A stretch of DNA of 16,118 nt from Cephalothrix simula (Eukaryota > Nemertea > Palaeonemertea > Archinemertea > Cephalotrichidae), in contig JAXIUW010012231.1 of NCBI GenBank assembly GCA_035591015.1, positions 1 to 16,118 on the forward strand, given 5' to 3'. A model generated the notes under the pieces. The model searched no databases and was not told the DNA's origin. It saw nothing but the letters and a program-made list of their open reading frames with translations. This document shows positions 10,501 through 15,476 of this stretch, piece by piece. Position numbers and translations under genes: made by a program. Position 1 is the stretch's first letter, and each line of letters starts with the position of its first letter.

Positions 10501-13500
10501 ATCTGGTTAAAAACTTATATTTTCTTTTAATCCTTAATTCACATACCTTAACATTGAGAAACTATACTTCTTCCGAAAATTAGATTGCTCCTTTGTATTC
10601 CATTGTGCCATTGAGGTTAATCCTCTCCTTAAGATAATTTTGATAAATCCCGCGAATTCAATGGTGTTACAAATAGTTGGGGAGCAATCTCATTTCCGGA
10701 CAAGGCCTACAGTGAAATTTCTCTGAGAAAGAGGCTGCAGAGTGCCGACAAGCCCAAGCGGAACTTAGCTCGCAGTAGTTCTGGTATAAAGGTAGTGAAG
10801 ACGCCCGACTCCGTGGGCAGGGAGGGCGCACCTTTGCCTCTGAGGACATCCGTTTGAAGCAAAACCCCTCCGTCGCCTCTACCTCACTGGAGCCCTGTCT
10901 ACAACGATCCGGACCATCTAAGCACGACCAGCCGTCCAACGCCGGATCGACTTTAGTAGTACATGTAGCTTTTACACGTATGTAAAACCATTCTTGAAAT
11001 CGCACAAACTCTCAAGTAACATTCACTTTTTAGCCCCACAGATTATTTAAGACACCAAATACAGAAATTTTTCAGTATAAAGTAGACTGTAACGGAATGA
11101 AGCCTCGTCGTGAATATTTAGACATTGAAGACCTAAACCATTTCTGCGACCCTAGCAATTATTATTCTGATTTTGTCCGGGTTGCGGAAAACCAAGGTCT
11201 GTGAGTCTTAAAGTTCCTCTTTAAAAAGACTATTGAATATTTTTTATGATGTCTCTACTTCCAACCTGTGTTCCAACAGATACAGAAATTTGCTTCAAGC
11301 ACGGTTCGCCAGAAGCCACTGAACTTTATGAGTGACCATCAATGGTTACCTCGTCTTTTCATTTCTATGTAAAATTATCAAATTTGTCTAAACTCAATCA
11401 AAGATTATGTGCTCTGTTGGCACTTAACGAATTGGGAAGCGGTGAAACGAGTTGTGTCATGACACCGTCTTCGCCCAACCTTCAGTCCACAATGGAAAAT
11501 TGATGCAAGTATAAGTCGTAGAGATCAGCATCTAAAATGAGAGAGAGCCTCGCATAGCCCTCCATATCACTTACCTCACTACTAGGTGGATTAACATTAA
11601 TGATGTTATGTTCCTCGTCCCCACTCTTTTTCCAACTCCATAAAACACTTTGACCCTAAAAAAGAATGAAAATTGAAAAAGTTAAATTTTAGAATAGATC
11701 TGAATTCATTACACATTCCGTAATATACATGTATAGAATTTTACAACATCATGTCTGTCAAGATGGCCGAGTGGTTAAAGGCGCCGAACTAGGCTACGTA
11801 GTACGTAGGTCATGACGTCATAAAATCCTTTGTCATGGCTTGTGTGAGTTCAGAGTCTCACCATCGGCAGAGGCAGATGATGGGTGGCTCGATCGAGCGC
11901 GGCTGCGAAAGCGCCCGAAGAGCACAGTGCACTTCATATGAGCTTGCAGTGACCGCATTCCCTCTGTATTAAAAACCCCGACTCTAGAGCGGTATATAGA
12001 AAATAGCGAAAATCGATGACATTCACATTTCATTGCATCCCATTTGAAGGCAACTGCAATACTGCACTCAATATAGATATCTTTATAAATCAATTGATTG
12101 CCACTCATCTACTGAAAATTAGCTTTTGTTTTTGTATACACAAAAGGATGGAAAAATTTGTTAAGGCATTCTATTCACCCCCCCCCCCCCAAGGGTTTAT
12201 CATATAGGAACCCTCATAACCTATATATCACTGGAAAGGGCATACGAAATGGAGTGGAATGGTAGTAGTTTAATGTCCCTACCGCCAGTGGTGGTAAAAA
12301 TGTCCGAAAGAAAATTATTGATTATTTGGGATTAGTGGCAAATAGGAAAATAGAAACCCCATAAACAATATACCCCTGGAAAGGGCATGCAGTTGGGACA
12401 AGAAACCACAACCATTGCATTTTACATGTCTTTTCAACCAATTTGTGTAATCGTAAACAATTGTTTGCCAAGATTTGAGAAAAACTGCCCTCACATTACG
12501 TTAACGTCTGGTATTTGATATCCAAGGAAATCGTGTTTTTGAAAATGATTCGTTTGTGAATATACTTTTTAAAACGATTTGTTTGTGAATATACTTTTTA
12601 AAACATTTATATAATTGTTTGGACAGAACTTACCTTGATAATAGTAAGAGACGGTGGATGAAAACCTTTTGAATTGACACGAACAACAGCACTGTCGCTC
12701 CCGTCATCGACAATCACCGTGCTTAAACGTGATTCATATTGGAATTTTGACTGAAAAAGAAACGAATAAACATGTAAAATCGCTCAAAAATTATTGAGTT
12801 TGAAGTAGATGTTCCCATTTACACATATGGATGGAAAAATTGGCTGAGACACGGCTTAAAGTTAGTTATCCGGCCCCCTGCGGGTTTCTCATATTAGGGG
12901 TATAGGAACCCCCATAAACTATATATCCATGGAAAGGGCACGCGAAATGGAGTAAAGGGCAGTAGTTTCATGTCCCTACCACCACCTGTGGTAGTTAAAA
13001 TTTCCGAAAAGAAATAACCGAAATTAAGCAAATTATCGATTTGTAGCAAACAGGAAAATAGGATGAACCCCCCCCCCCCCCCATAAACTATTATCCCTGG
13101 AAAGGATATGCAAAATGCAGGAAAATGGTGGTGGCTTCATGTCCCTTCTGCCACCTGGTGGAGAATGATGATCAAAAATGTTCAAAATAAAAATTCTTGA
13201 TTTAAACATTTTTAGGCGCCATTTTTCACCAGGTGATGTTAGGGACATGAAACCAACACCATTTACTCCATTTCGCATGCCCTTTCCAGTGATATATAGG
13301 TTATAGGTGAGAAGCCCACAGGGAGGGGGGCGGATAACTTAACCAATTTTTCCATCCATTTGTGTATAATAACATTTACATATCGAACATCGGAAAAACG
13401 CCGATCGCATCTGAAATAGTATGGCAGAACGAAATTGGAGAGGATGAAAATGTATAACTAGTAGCTCAGTTTAGGTCAGTGATGTTAATTCGGTTTTTGT

Positions 13501-15476
13501 CTCCTGGTTCAAATTATCCTCTAGCACAGGGGGAGTAATGAAACGCGAAGGAACAGTCAATACAATATATTGGCTGTTGCGTCATTATTCTTACTCCCTC
13601 CAACATCGTGAAGATGAGTTATAAAAGACATGGTAGATTATGGTACTTGCGTCTCAGCTCTTGCAATGACCTAGGACAGCTACAGGGTTACGAACAGCTT
13701 TGTATACCCTTCGGAAAGGATCCCATGGTTGCCAGTAAATCGGCCTGAAATTTTTCAGGAAACAAACCCACTTTATGTAGCCGTCAATGTGAAGCGTGAC
13801 CAAAATTAATAGAATTTTAACTACTGTGATAACTTGTCGAATAATGTCCTGGTGTTTGTGATAGCCTGACGAAGACGGCTGGTAATTTCAGTGAAAAAAC
13901 TTCGGTCGATACCTGGGGAGGGGGGTTACGTTTCACATTGACGGCTGCATTACATTCAACCTATGTTTGGCATGAATACAATATAACTGACCTCCGATTT
14001 CTCAGCTTCTTTGGGCTCAATCTGTGTATCCAAAAGACGTTCATTACGTTTAATACGACGGTAAGTCCTAGACGCAACAATAAATGGAACCATGTTTGTA
14101 AAACAACCTGACGATTTAATCACTTGGCTGAGATTGTTATGCTGATGATAAATCACTTGGTAAAATCTCAAATAACATCAATTTTGCACATAGGAAACAG
14201 GAAGGTCAACATTATTCAACTGCTCCTGAAAGCTTAGTAAATATTGGCTTCATTTGAAGTAAAAATTAAGATAATCAAGTAGGATACGAGGATGAAATAG
14301 ACATGGAACCAGATCATATGAATAATGAAGGAGAATAAAGGTTGCAAAAAGGCCCCTATTTCTTTTTAACCATTTTTCTATTGATAAGGTTGTATTCACG
14401 GGGCGGGTCAAAGGTAGCCAATGGATAAATGTACAATGATAAAGTTCTTAATTTAAATAGAAAATTAATCTTTGAATTACAATTTGATGTTATTTTTATG
14501 CATCGTCATGGACTAACAATTAGATGAATTTAGACAAAGCAAATCCAGATCGGATCCATCTTCAATATCCAACAATTTTATAAAAATATGAGGCATGATA
14601 TGCCTGCTAGTGCTATATTTAATGATGATAAATGTATCAATTAAATGCCATCATACATCTACCTCAAGGGAAAAGTCAGCCAAAAATCATGAATCATAAG
14701 CACAAGAAAAACCTTGGGAAAAACTTTCTAGGGGTGAGGCTATCAAATACAAAATAAATTCATTTATGTAGTTAGTGGTAATAACACAGCTATTTCTTAA
14801 ATGCCCTGATGCTTCTACCCTATCTCATGAAAGTGCCAAACACGAAAAAAGAAGATACTAGTATATACATGTAATAGAAAAACGTTTCTATGTGCTTAAG
14901 CAGACGAATTTGATGAGAAAACTGGACCAAAGCAAGGCCCCGGCCCAGCAACGTCGTACCACAAACACAACAAATATTGACTTACCAAGAAAAAACATGT
15001 ATCATTTATTATGCATGTAAATGAATATCGTAAGTGAACTATGCACACATGAACTTGAGTTTCTATAACCTCATTTTGACTTAATTGTTCATCCTCATAT
15101 AAAAATCCATTACCTCTTTTACATGCACAAAAGGGATTTCCTCCCTCGGGACCGTCCCAATCATCAATAAATCAATAAAATCAATATATGGCTGCATTTG
15201 ATAAACTAGTCCATCCTTCACTGATATTTAAGATTATACGTGATCGAAGTAATCAATGACGAAAAAAATTAAACAAAGAGCAACTTAATTTTCTCGCACA
15301 CAAAAAAATCTATAACGTCCAACGATTTGTGAAAATTAGGTCACCTTGATGTCTTTCACATTTAGCAAATTTAGGAGATATTTACCTGTACAGTCTCCTT
15401 TTTACCAGGTTTCATGAATGACTTGCTAAAGAAATGAAGCATTCCCGTATTCTTAAAAGCACGACTTAGGCAACGC
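1446..15476 (-). CDS. Partial multi-exon gene: cupredoxin-like + CHB_HEX_C-like + two FN3 domains
   Basis: Fourteen exons join on the minus strand (listed in the summary) into about 591 residues with no internal stop. Intron phases match at every junction under the boundaries chosen. Numbering residues from the first visible exon: 1-80 basic N-terminal part; about 81-198 cupredoxin-like domain; 200-286 CHB_HEX_C-like domain with IYYTLDGSS at 233-241; 287-310 Ser/Asp/Glu linker; about 311-404 and 405-491 two FN3 domains with core Trp338 and Trp434; 492-591 acidic tail. No membrane segment is visible in these residues. Domain calls are from motif reading. The mixture of small beta domains suggests a binding or scaffold protein, but that is inference. 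The true start and 3' end lie outside the window or in exons I missed. Exons 3-13 are very secure as a set; the first junction and the last exon are weaker. I do not recognise the named protein. Confidence 0.85.
1624..1690 (+). repeat. 22-bp minisatellite, three units
   Basis: AAGTAGTTTCCTGATAATAA-type units start at 1624, 1646 and 1668, with a decayed unit before and a partial one after. It lies just upstream (in gene sense) of exon 14 in the large intron. Confidence 0.88.
2580..3475. mobile_element. Foldback element with tandem core (about 0.9 kb)
   Basis: Long imperfect inverted arms: the sequence from TAACGCTG near 2607 through TCCCATAAATATCTGCCATT (near 2730) to AATCTTGATTTTAAAATGAC (2761-2780) reappears in reverse complement at 3216-3235 (the last 20 bases are perfect), about 3245-3270 and near 3425-3435. 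The core is two direct units, 2789-2999 and 3000-3191, each starting CCTCTATTAACC and containing a TGATCAC-AATGGTGATCA-type palindrome. No transposase frame is present. The outer ends are approximate and no clear target duplication was seen. Confidence 0.8.
2789..3191 (+). repeat. Two-unit tandem direct repeat inside the foldback element
   Basis: Unit 1 (211 bp) and unit 2 (192 bp) both begin CCTCTATTAACCCCATTGAT and end near ATCAATGTG. Unit 2 lacks about 15 bases around the GACTAAATGACGTC stretch of unit 1. Each holds a palindrome; in unit 1 TGATCACCAATGGTGATCA (2928-2946) is perfect. Confidence 0.88.
3602..3699 (+). repeat. 21-bp minisatellite, about 4.7 units
   Basis: The start ATTCCAAG recurs at 3602, 3623, 3644, 3665 (ATTCCAAA) and 3686 (GTTCCAAG), exactly 21 bases apart, with unit form ATTCCAAGATTATTATTTAT plus C. 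Because 21 is a multiple of three it produces an artificial heptapeptide-repeat frame, which I do not call a gene. Confidence 0.93.
4097..4261 (-). CDS. Exon 13: acidic tail, possible alternative 3' end
   Basis: 165 bp, 54 full codons, acceptor TTAATAATTCAG, donor GAAG|GTATGC in phase 1. It encodes QELKSRLSNQMELSLPLDTE and onward to EYIEVREGSGYLSDLE, a charged, mostly acidic segment after the FN3 domains. If the donor is not used, the frame runs to a stop at 4017-4019, giving a 24-residue alternative ending that finishes SACLIVV. Joining to exon 14 gives LE-E-DDEV, which continues the acidic character and is my preferred model. Confidence 0.82.
4420..4640. mobile_element. Diverged copy of the same element family, right end not clear
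   Basis: It begins after TA with CACAAATGGATTGAAAATTA and continues GACGAGGCACCATAAAACGT, which is shared with the copy at 6549. The block CATGCCCTTTCC (4616-4627) is the reverse form of the family GGAAAGGGCATG and suggests the opposite arm. No clean right terminal repeat is visible, so the end given is approximate. Confidence 0.55.
5322..5418 (-). CDS. Exon 12: end of FN3 domain 2
   Basis: 97 bp, 32 codons plus one base, acceptor ACTTTATTTAG, donor ACT|GTAAGT. It encodes VVPDNDSNRCKVVIEECQLD followed by YVYRVAIMAVPD. The strand pattern V-x-x-x-x-L-x-x-x-Y-x-V-x-I-x-A-V closes an FN3 domain. It is joined in frame to exon 11 (CGSM|VVPD), and the split Ser codon continues into exon 13. Confidence 0.9.
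5557..5580 (+). repeat. TAAGG microsatellite next to an exon 11 donor
   Basis: Four copies of TAAGG/TAAGT in a row. On the gene strand this reads CTTAC repeats, lying within 15-40 bases of the exon 11 donor. Confidence 0.85.
5600..5764 (-). CDS. Exon 11: first part of FN3 domain 2
   Basis: 165 bp, 55 codons, phase 0 at both ends, acceptor TTCATTTTAG, donor ATG|GTAAGT. It contains QSMAIVWTSISSPEFPVAGY followed by KLFLNGKQCG. Trp434 and the AGYKLFLNG strand copy the pattern of FN3 domain 1 (RGYQVFLNG), so the two domains look like a tandem duplication. Just beyond the donor the intron carries a short five-base repeat tract (5557-5580). Confidence 0.92.
5925..6077 (-). CDS. Exon 10: second half of FN3 domain 1
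   Basis: 153 bp, 51 codons, phase 0 at both ends, acceptor TTTTTAAG, donor TTG|GTATGT. It begins VFLNGITYCEM and contains LAGGRQYDIWIEVYP, which is the L-x-x-x-x-x-Y tyrosine-corner pattern of FN3 domains, then ends HKSNHL. The frame also reads on into the intron for 12 codons before a stop, but the donor and the next exon support splicing. Confidence 0.9.
6122..6200. repeat. Stem-loop with two nested stems
   Basis: ATGGATTTTCAA (6122-6133) pairs with TTGAAAATCCAT (6189-6200); inside, AGTTTTAACT (6141-6150) pairs with AGTTAAAACT (6170-6179). Both stems are perfect. It lies in the intron just upstream of exon 10. Confidence 0.88.
6300..6323. repeat. Perfect palindrome with nearby partial copies
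   Basis: CGGGCCAATAT and ATATTGGCCCG flank AG, a perfect 11-bp stem. Direct copies CAGGCCAATAT (about 6281) and GCGGGCAATAT (6330-6340) flank it, so it is part of a small repeat cluster. Confidence 0.9.
6549..6790. mobile_element. Diverged or truncated copy of the same element family
   Basis: It begins after TA with CAGAAATGGATGGGAAAATT, then GGATGAGGCACAGTAAAATG. A poly-C stretch, a TTTGGAAAGAGCATG block and CCACCTGGTGGGGAG are all family features. The right terminal repeat is not found; the end is approximate. Confidence 0.55.
6975..7047 (-). tRNA. tRNA-Lys (anticodon CTT)
   Basis: A 73-base cloverleaf starts GCCCGGTTAGCTCAGTCGG. The acceptor stem GCCCGGT pairs with ATTGGGC (two G-T pairs) before discriminator G. 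D arm GCTC/GAGC, anticodon stem TGGGA/TCCCA with loop CTCTTAA, and T arm GTGGG/CCCAC with loop TTCGAGC are all intact. Anticodon CTT at 7012-7014 decodes AAG. There is no intron. The internal A and B boxes are canonical and a TTTT tract follows within about ten bases as a Pol III stop. It lies in the intron between FN3 exons 9 and 10, in the same orientation as the host gene. Confidence 0.97.
7223..7351 (-). CDS. Exon 9: first half of FN3 domain 1
   Basis: 129 bp, 43 codons, phase 0 at both ends, acceptor TACTTTTAG, donor CAG|GTTGGT. It contains YFTAPGILEVFWENPPPEAL and ends LIRGYQ. Trp338 is the conserved B-strand tryptophan of fibronectin type III domains, followed by the P-P-P turn and the start of the G-Y-x-V-x-x-N-G strand that continues in exon 10. 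The intron cuts the domain at a place often seen in FN3 genes. Confidence 0.9.
7557..7629 (-). CDS. Exon 8: short Ser/acidic linker
   Basis: 73 bp, enters in phase 2 and leaves in phase 0, joining exons 7 and 9 in frame. Acceptor TCCTTTTATAG. The donor CCG|GTTTGT is the weakest in the gene. It encodes RYLVHGDGDSITSSQSDLSE followed by ESIP: RYLV closes the CHB_HEX_C strand and the rest is a likely disordered linker with many Ser, Asp and Glu, which could be a phosphorylation site region (inference). Another open frame through the same bases looks hydrophobic but does not fit the phases. Confidence 0.75.
8425..8700. repeat. Diffuse GCGAAT/ATACGC-rich repeat patch
   Basis: Short blocks such as GATACGCGATTCGCGACTTG, ATCGCGTATCCGCAAATTAG and ATCCGCGA recur in both orientations. 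A related patch at 7793-7855 shares GC[AG]GATACGCGATTC with it (7831-7845 against 8431-8445). It raises CpG locally. Short open frames here are by-products. Located in the intron between exons 7 and 8. Confidence 0.6.
8810..8916 (-). CDS. Exon 7: second half of the CHB_HEX_C-like domain
   Basis: 107 bp, 35 codons plus two bases, acceptor GATATTTCAG, donor AA|GTAAGT. It contains EYDDEKGIILGRSGFCVLRT followed by MAVSDAVLSSKEIVTK. This fits the conserved second half of CHB_HEX_C domains: Y-x-x-x-I-x-L, then a strand L-R-x-x-A, then S-x-x-x-x-x-x-Y/F. It completes the motif begun in exon 6; the Lys codon is split across the intron to exon 8. Confidence 0.88.
9535..9689 (-). CDS. Exon 6: first half of the CHB_HEX_C-like domain
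   Basis: 155 bp, enters in phase 1 (two bases complete a Glu codon) and leaves in phase 0. Acceptor TTCGTTGCAG, donor AAG|GTATCA. The stretch KGTEIKLECKTKGSKIYYTL then DGSS is the signature of the chitobiase/beta-hexosaminidase C-terminal type of beta-sandwich (Pfam CHB_HEX_C_1), whose core is I-x-Y-T-x-D-G-S-x-P-T. The usual P-T after DGS is replaced by S-T-D. The domain often occurs as a small ligand-binding or spacer module, so no enzymatic role is implied. Confidence 0.9.
9812..9872. repeat. Inverted repeat of 11 bases
   Basis: TTGACCCCCAT (9812-9822) and ATGGGGGTCAA (9862-9872) are perfect complements around a loop that holds a second small stem GTGG/CCAC. Possibly a short element end. 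Confidence 0.8.
10250..10406 (-). CDS. Exon 5: end of the cupredoxin-like domain, ligand loop altered
   Basis: 157 bp, 52 codons plus one base, acceptor TCTTTTTCAG, donor GAAG|GTAGGT. It carries SGKLVVNNSFLYTFDDAGEF and then CVASQGAPGYACTITVLDE. The stretch SFLYTF..AGEF..(9 residues)..CTITV lines up with the last two strands of single-domain cupredoxins. In that ungapped alignment the usual Cys, His and Met ligands are Ser183, Ala186 and Tyr189. The fold is therefore probably kept without type-1 copper. Two cysteines (180, 191) lie 11 apart and could pair. Confidence 0.88.
10633..10857 (+). pseudogene. Coding-like, GC-rich open frame, possibly nested gene or decayed copy
   Basis: An open frame of 74 codons runs between stops, without an initial Met, in a patch clearly richer in G+C than its surroundings. 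It reads NSWGAISFPDKAYSEISLRK and then SADKPKRNLARSSSGIK, with many C/G third bases. Downstream, another plus frame (FASEDIRLKQNPSVASTSLE, to about 10955) keeps the same codon character, as expected of a frameshift, or of a splice using AAG|GTAGTG at 10791/10792. A 112-codon minus-strand frame covers the same bases but is Cys- and Arg-rich in the way antisense translations often are. The orientation is therefore likely plus but not proven. No family recognised. Confidence 0.35.
11076..11196 (+). CDS. Candidate exon of an opposite-strand nested gene
   Basis: The acceptor-like TTTTTCAG is followed by 40 codons plus one base up to CAAG|GTCTGT. The frame reads YKVDCNGMKPRREYLDIEDL then NHFCDPSNYYSDFVRVAENQ, with balanced composition unlike the surrounding AT-rich intron. 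The frame is open upstream to a stop just before 11034 and reaches TGA at 11202-11204 if unspliced. Splicing from 10791 would fit in phase 0. No protein family recognised; it may equally be a fragment of an old inserted gene. Confidence 0.3.
11280..11335 (+). CDS. Candidate last exon of the same nested gene
   Basis: After TGTTCCAACAG, two bases complete a codon with the previous candidate exon, then TEICFKHGSPEATELYE runs to TGA at 11333-11335. The phase (1) agrees with the donor at 11196/11197. It is short and a second frame through the same bases is also open, so support is weak. Confidence 0.22.
11575..11655 (-). CDS. Exon 4: cupredoxin-like core with GQSVLWSW and HNI
   Basis: 81 bp, 27 codons, phase 0 at both ends, acceptor TTTTTTAG and donor GAG|GTAAGT. 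The sequence GQSVLWSWKK followed by EEHNIINV matches the cupredoxin pattern G-x-x-V-x-W then P-H-N-V, so His135 of the visible protein sits where the first copper-ligand histidine is found in amicyanin-type proteins. The proline before it is replaced by Glu. Confidence 0.85.
11757..11865 (+). pseudogene. tRNA-Leu-like sequence or tRNA-derived SINE head
   Basis: A near-perfect A box TGGCCGAGTGG (11764-11774) sits in a D-arm context typical of long-variable-arm tRNAs (GGTTAAAGGCGC). The bases ACTAGG suggest a former TAG (Leu) anticodon. A T-arm-like hairpin GTGAG/CTCAC (11844-11848, 11857-11861) has an eight-base loop TTCAGAGT instead of seven. The 5' GTCAAGAT has no matching 3' acceptor strand, and the gap between the boxes is long and includes a palindrome. 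It is thus either a broken tRNA gene or a SINE promoter. Lies in the intron between exons 3 and 4, opposite the host gene. Confidence 0.6.
12139..12447. mobile_element. Second copy of the same TA-flanked element family (309 bp)
   Basis: Left end CACAAAAGGATGGAAAAATT and right end CCAATTTGTG match the ends of the 543-bp element; TA flanks both. Inside are the family blocks ACTGGAAAGGGCATACGAAA, TTTAATGTCCCTACCGCCAG and a second GGAAAGGGCATGC. It differs in length and sequence, so the copies are not a recent duplication. A run of 13 C bases lies at about 12178-12190. Confidence 0.75.
12542..12599 (+). repeat. 29-bp direct tandem duplication
   Basis: Two adjacent 29-base units share GTTTGTGAATATACTTTTT and AAAA-GATT, with two differences. 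They lie about 35 bases from the donor of exon 3, on the intron side. Confidence 0.92.
12634..12750 (-). CDS. Exon 3: start of the cupredoxin-like domain
   Basis: 117 bp, 39 codons, phase 0 at both ends, acceptor TTTTTCAG and donor AAG|GTAAGT. The beta-strand-like stretch STVIVDDGSDSAVVRVNSKG is followed by FHPPSLTIIK. The last part fits the strand that precedes the GxxVxW turn of cupredoxins, which begins the next exon. It reads directly from the acidic end of exon 2. Confidence 0.85.
12822..13364. mobile_element. Complete inverted-repeat (MITE-like) element, TA-flanked
   Basis: The two ends are inverted copies: CACATATGGATGGAAAAATT at the left and its complement form with CACAAATGG at the right (13343-13364), with one mismatch in 22 bases. 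The dinucleotide TA flanks both ends, the target duplication typical of Tc1/mariner-type elements. Homology continues inward for about 200 bases on each arm, including GGAAAGGGCA-GCGAAATGGAG and TTCATGTCCCT, so the element can fold back on itself. A further internal direct copy starts near 13081. It has poly-C tracts and no transposase frame, so it depends on an outside enzyme. Confidence 0.85.
13529..13601. repeat. Imperfect inverted repeat / hairpin
   Basis: GGGAGTAAT...AACAGTCAAT on the left is answered by ATTGGCTGTT...TTACTCCC on the right with a short AT loop; arms of about 33 bases need one gap. It could be a tiny inverted-repeat element or the remains of one. Confidence 0.55.
13775..13950. 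mobile_element. 176-bp MITE-like element with 27-bp inverted ends
   Basis: The left end ATGTAGCCGTCAATGTGAAG (arm 13775-13801) recurs inverted at 13924-13950 with three mismatches over 27 bases. There is no open frame inside. No certain target duplication. Located in the intron between exons 2 and 3. Confidence 0.75.
13992..14141 (-). CDS. Exon 2: basic linker before the cupredoxin-like domain
   Basis: The donor is GGAG|GTCAGT. Two acceptors are possible. The one at 14142-14143 (TTTATCATCAG) gives 50 codons in phase 0 and matches exon 1. The one at 14068-14069 (GTTGCGTCTAG) looks stronger as a splice site but leaves 25 codons beginning in phase 2, which does not fit exon 1 without a missing exon. 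Both share the secure part TYRRIKRNERLLDTQ, followed by an acidic IEPKEAEKSE. The right boundary is therefore uncertain; the left boundary and frame are good. Confidence 0.6.
14142..15385. other. Intron between exons 1 and 2
   Basis: AT-rich with no coding frame supported. A donor-like ACTTAC/CAAG site occurs near 14984-14989 on the minus strand, but no exon with matching phases could be built to it. No repeat element recognised apart from one TACATGTA. Confidence 0.6.
15386..15476 (-). CDS. Exon 1 of those visible: basic N-terminal segment
   Basis: 91 bp, preceded by acceptor TTACTTCCAG and ended by donor CAG|GTAAAT. Only one frame is open: one carried-in base plus 30 codons, including HFFSKSFMKPGKKETVQ. 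The segment is rich in Lys and Phe and has no recognisable domain. A Met at residue 12 could be a start, but the good acceptor suggests more upstream exons beyond the window. It ends in phase 0, which fits the longer form of the next exon. Alternatively it belongs to a different transcript. Confidence 0.6.

Noticed and set aside
10667-11005. 112-codon minus-strand frame, the longest uninterrupted one here
   Set aside because: It is Cys/Arg-rich in an antisense-like way and opposite a plus frame with better codon character. Kept as an alternative, not called as a gene.
13033-13278. 81-codon minus frame
   Set aside because: It lies wholly inside the 543-bp inverted-repeat element and includes a translated poly-C run.
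14984-15060. Possible minus-strand exon ending at a GTAAGT donor
   Set aside because: The only open frame needs an incoming phase that does not fit exon 1, and the residues have no similarity to neighbours.
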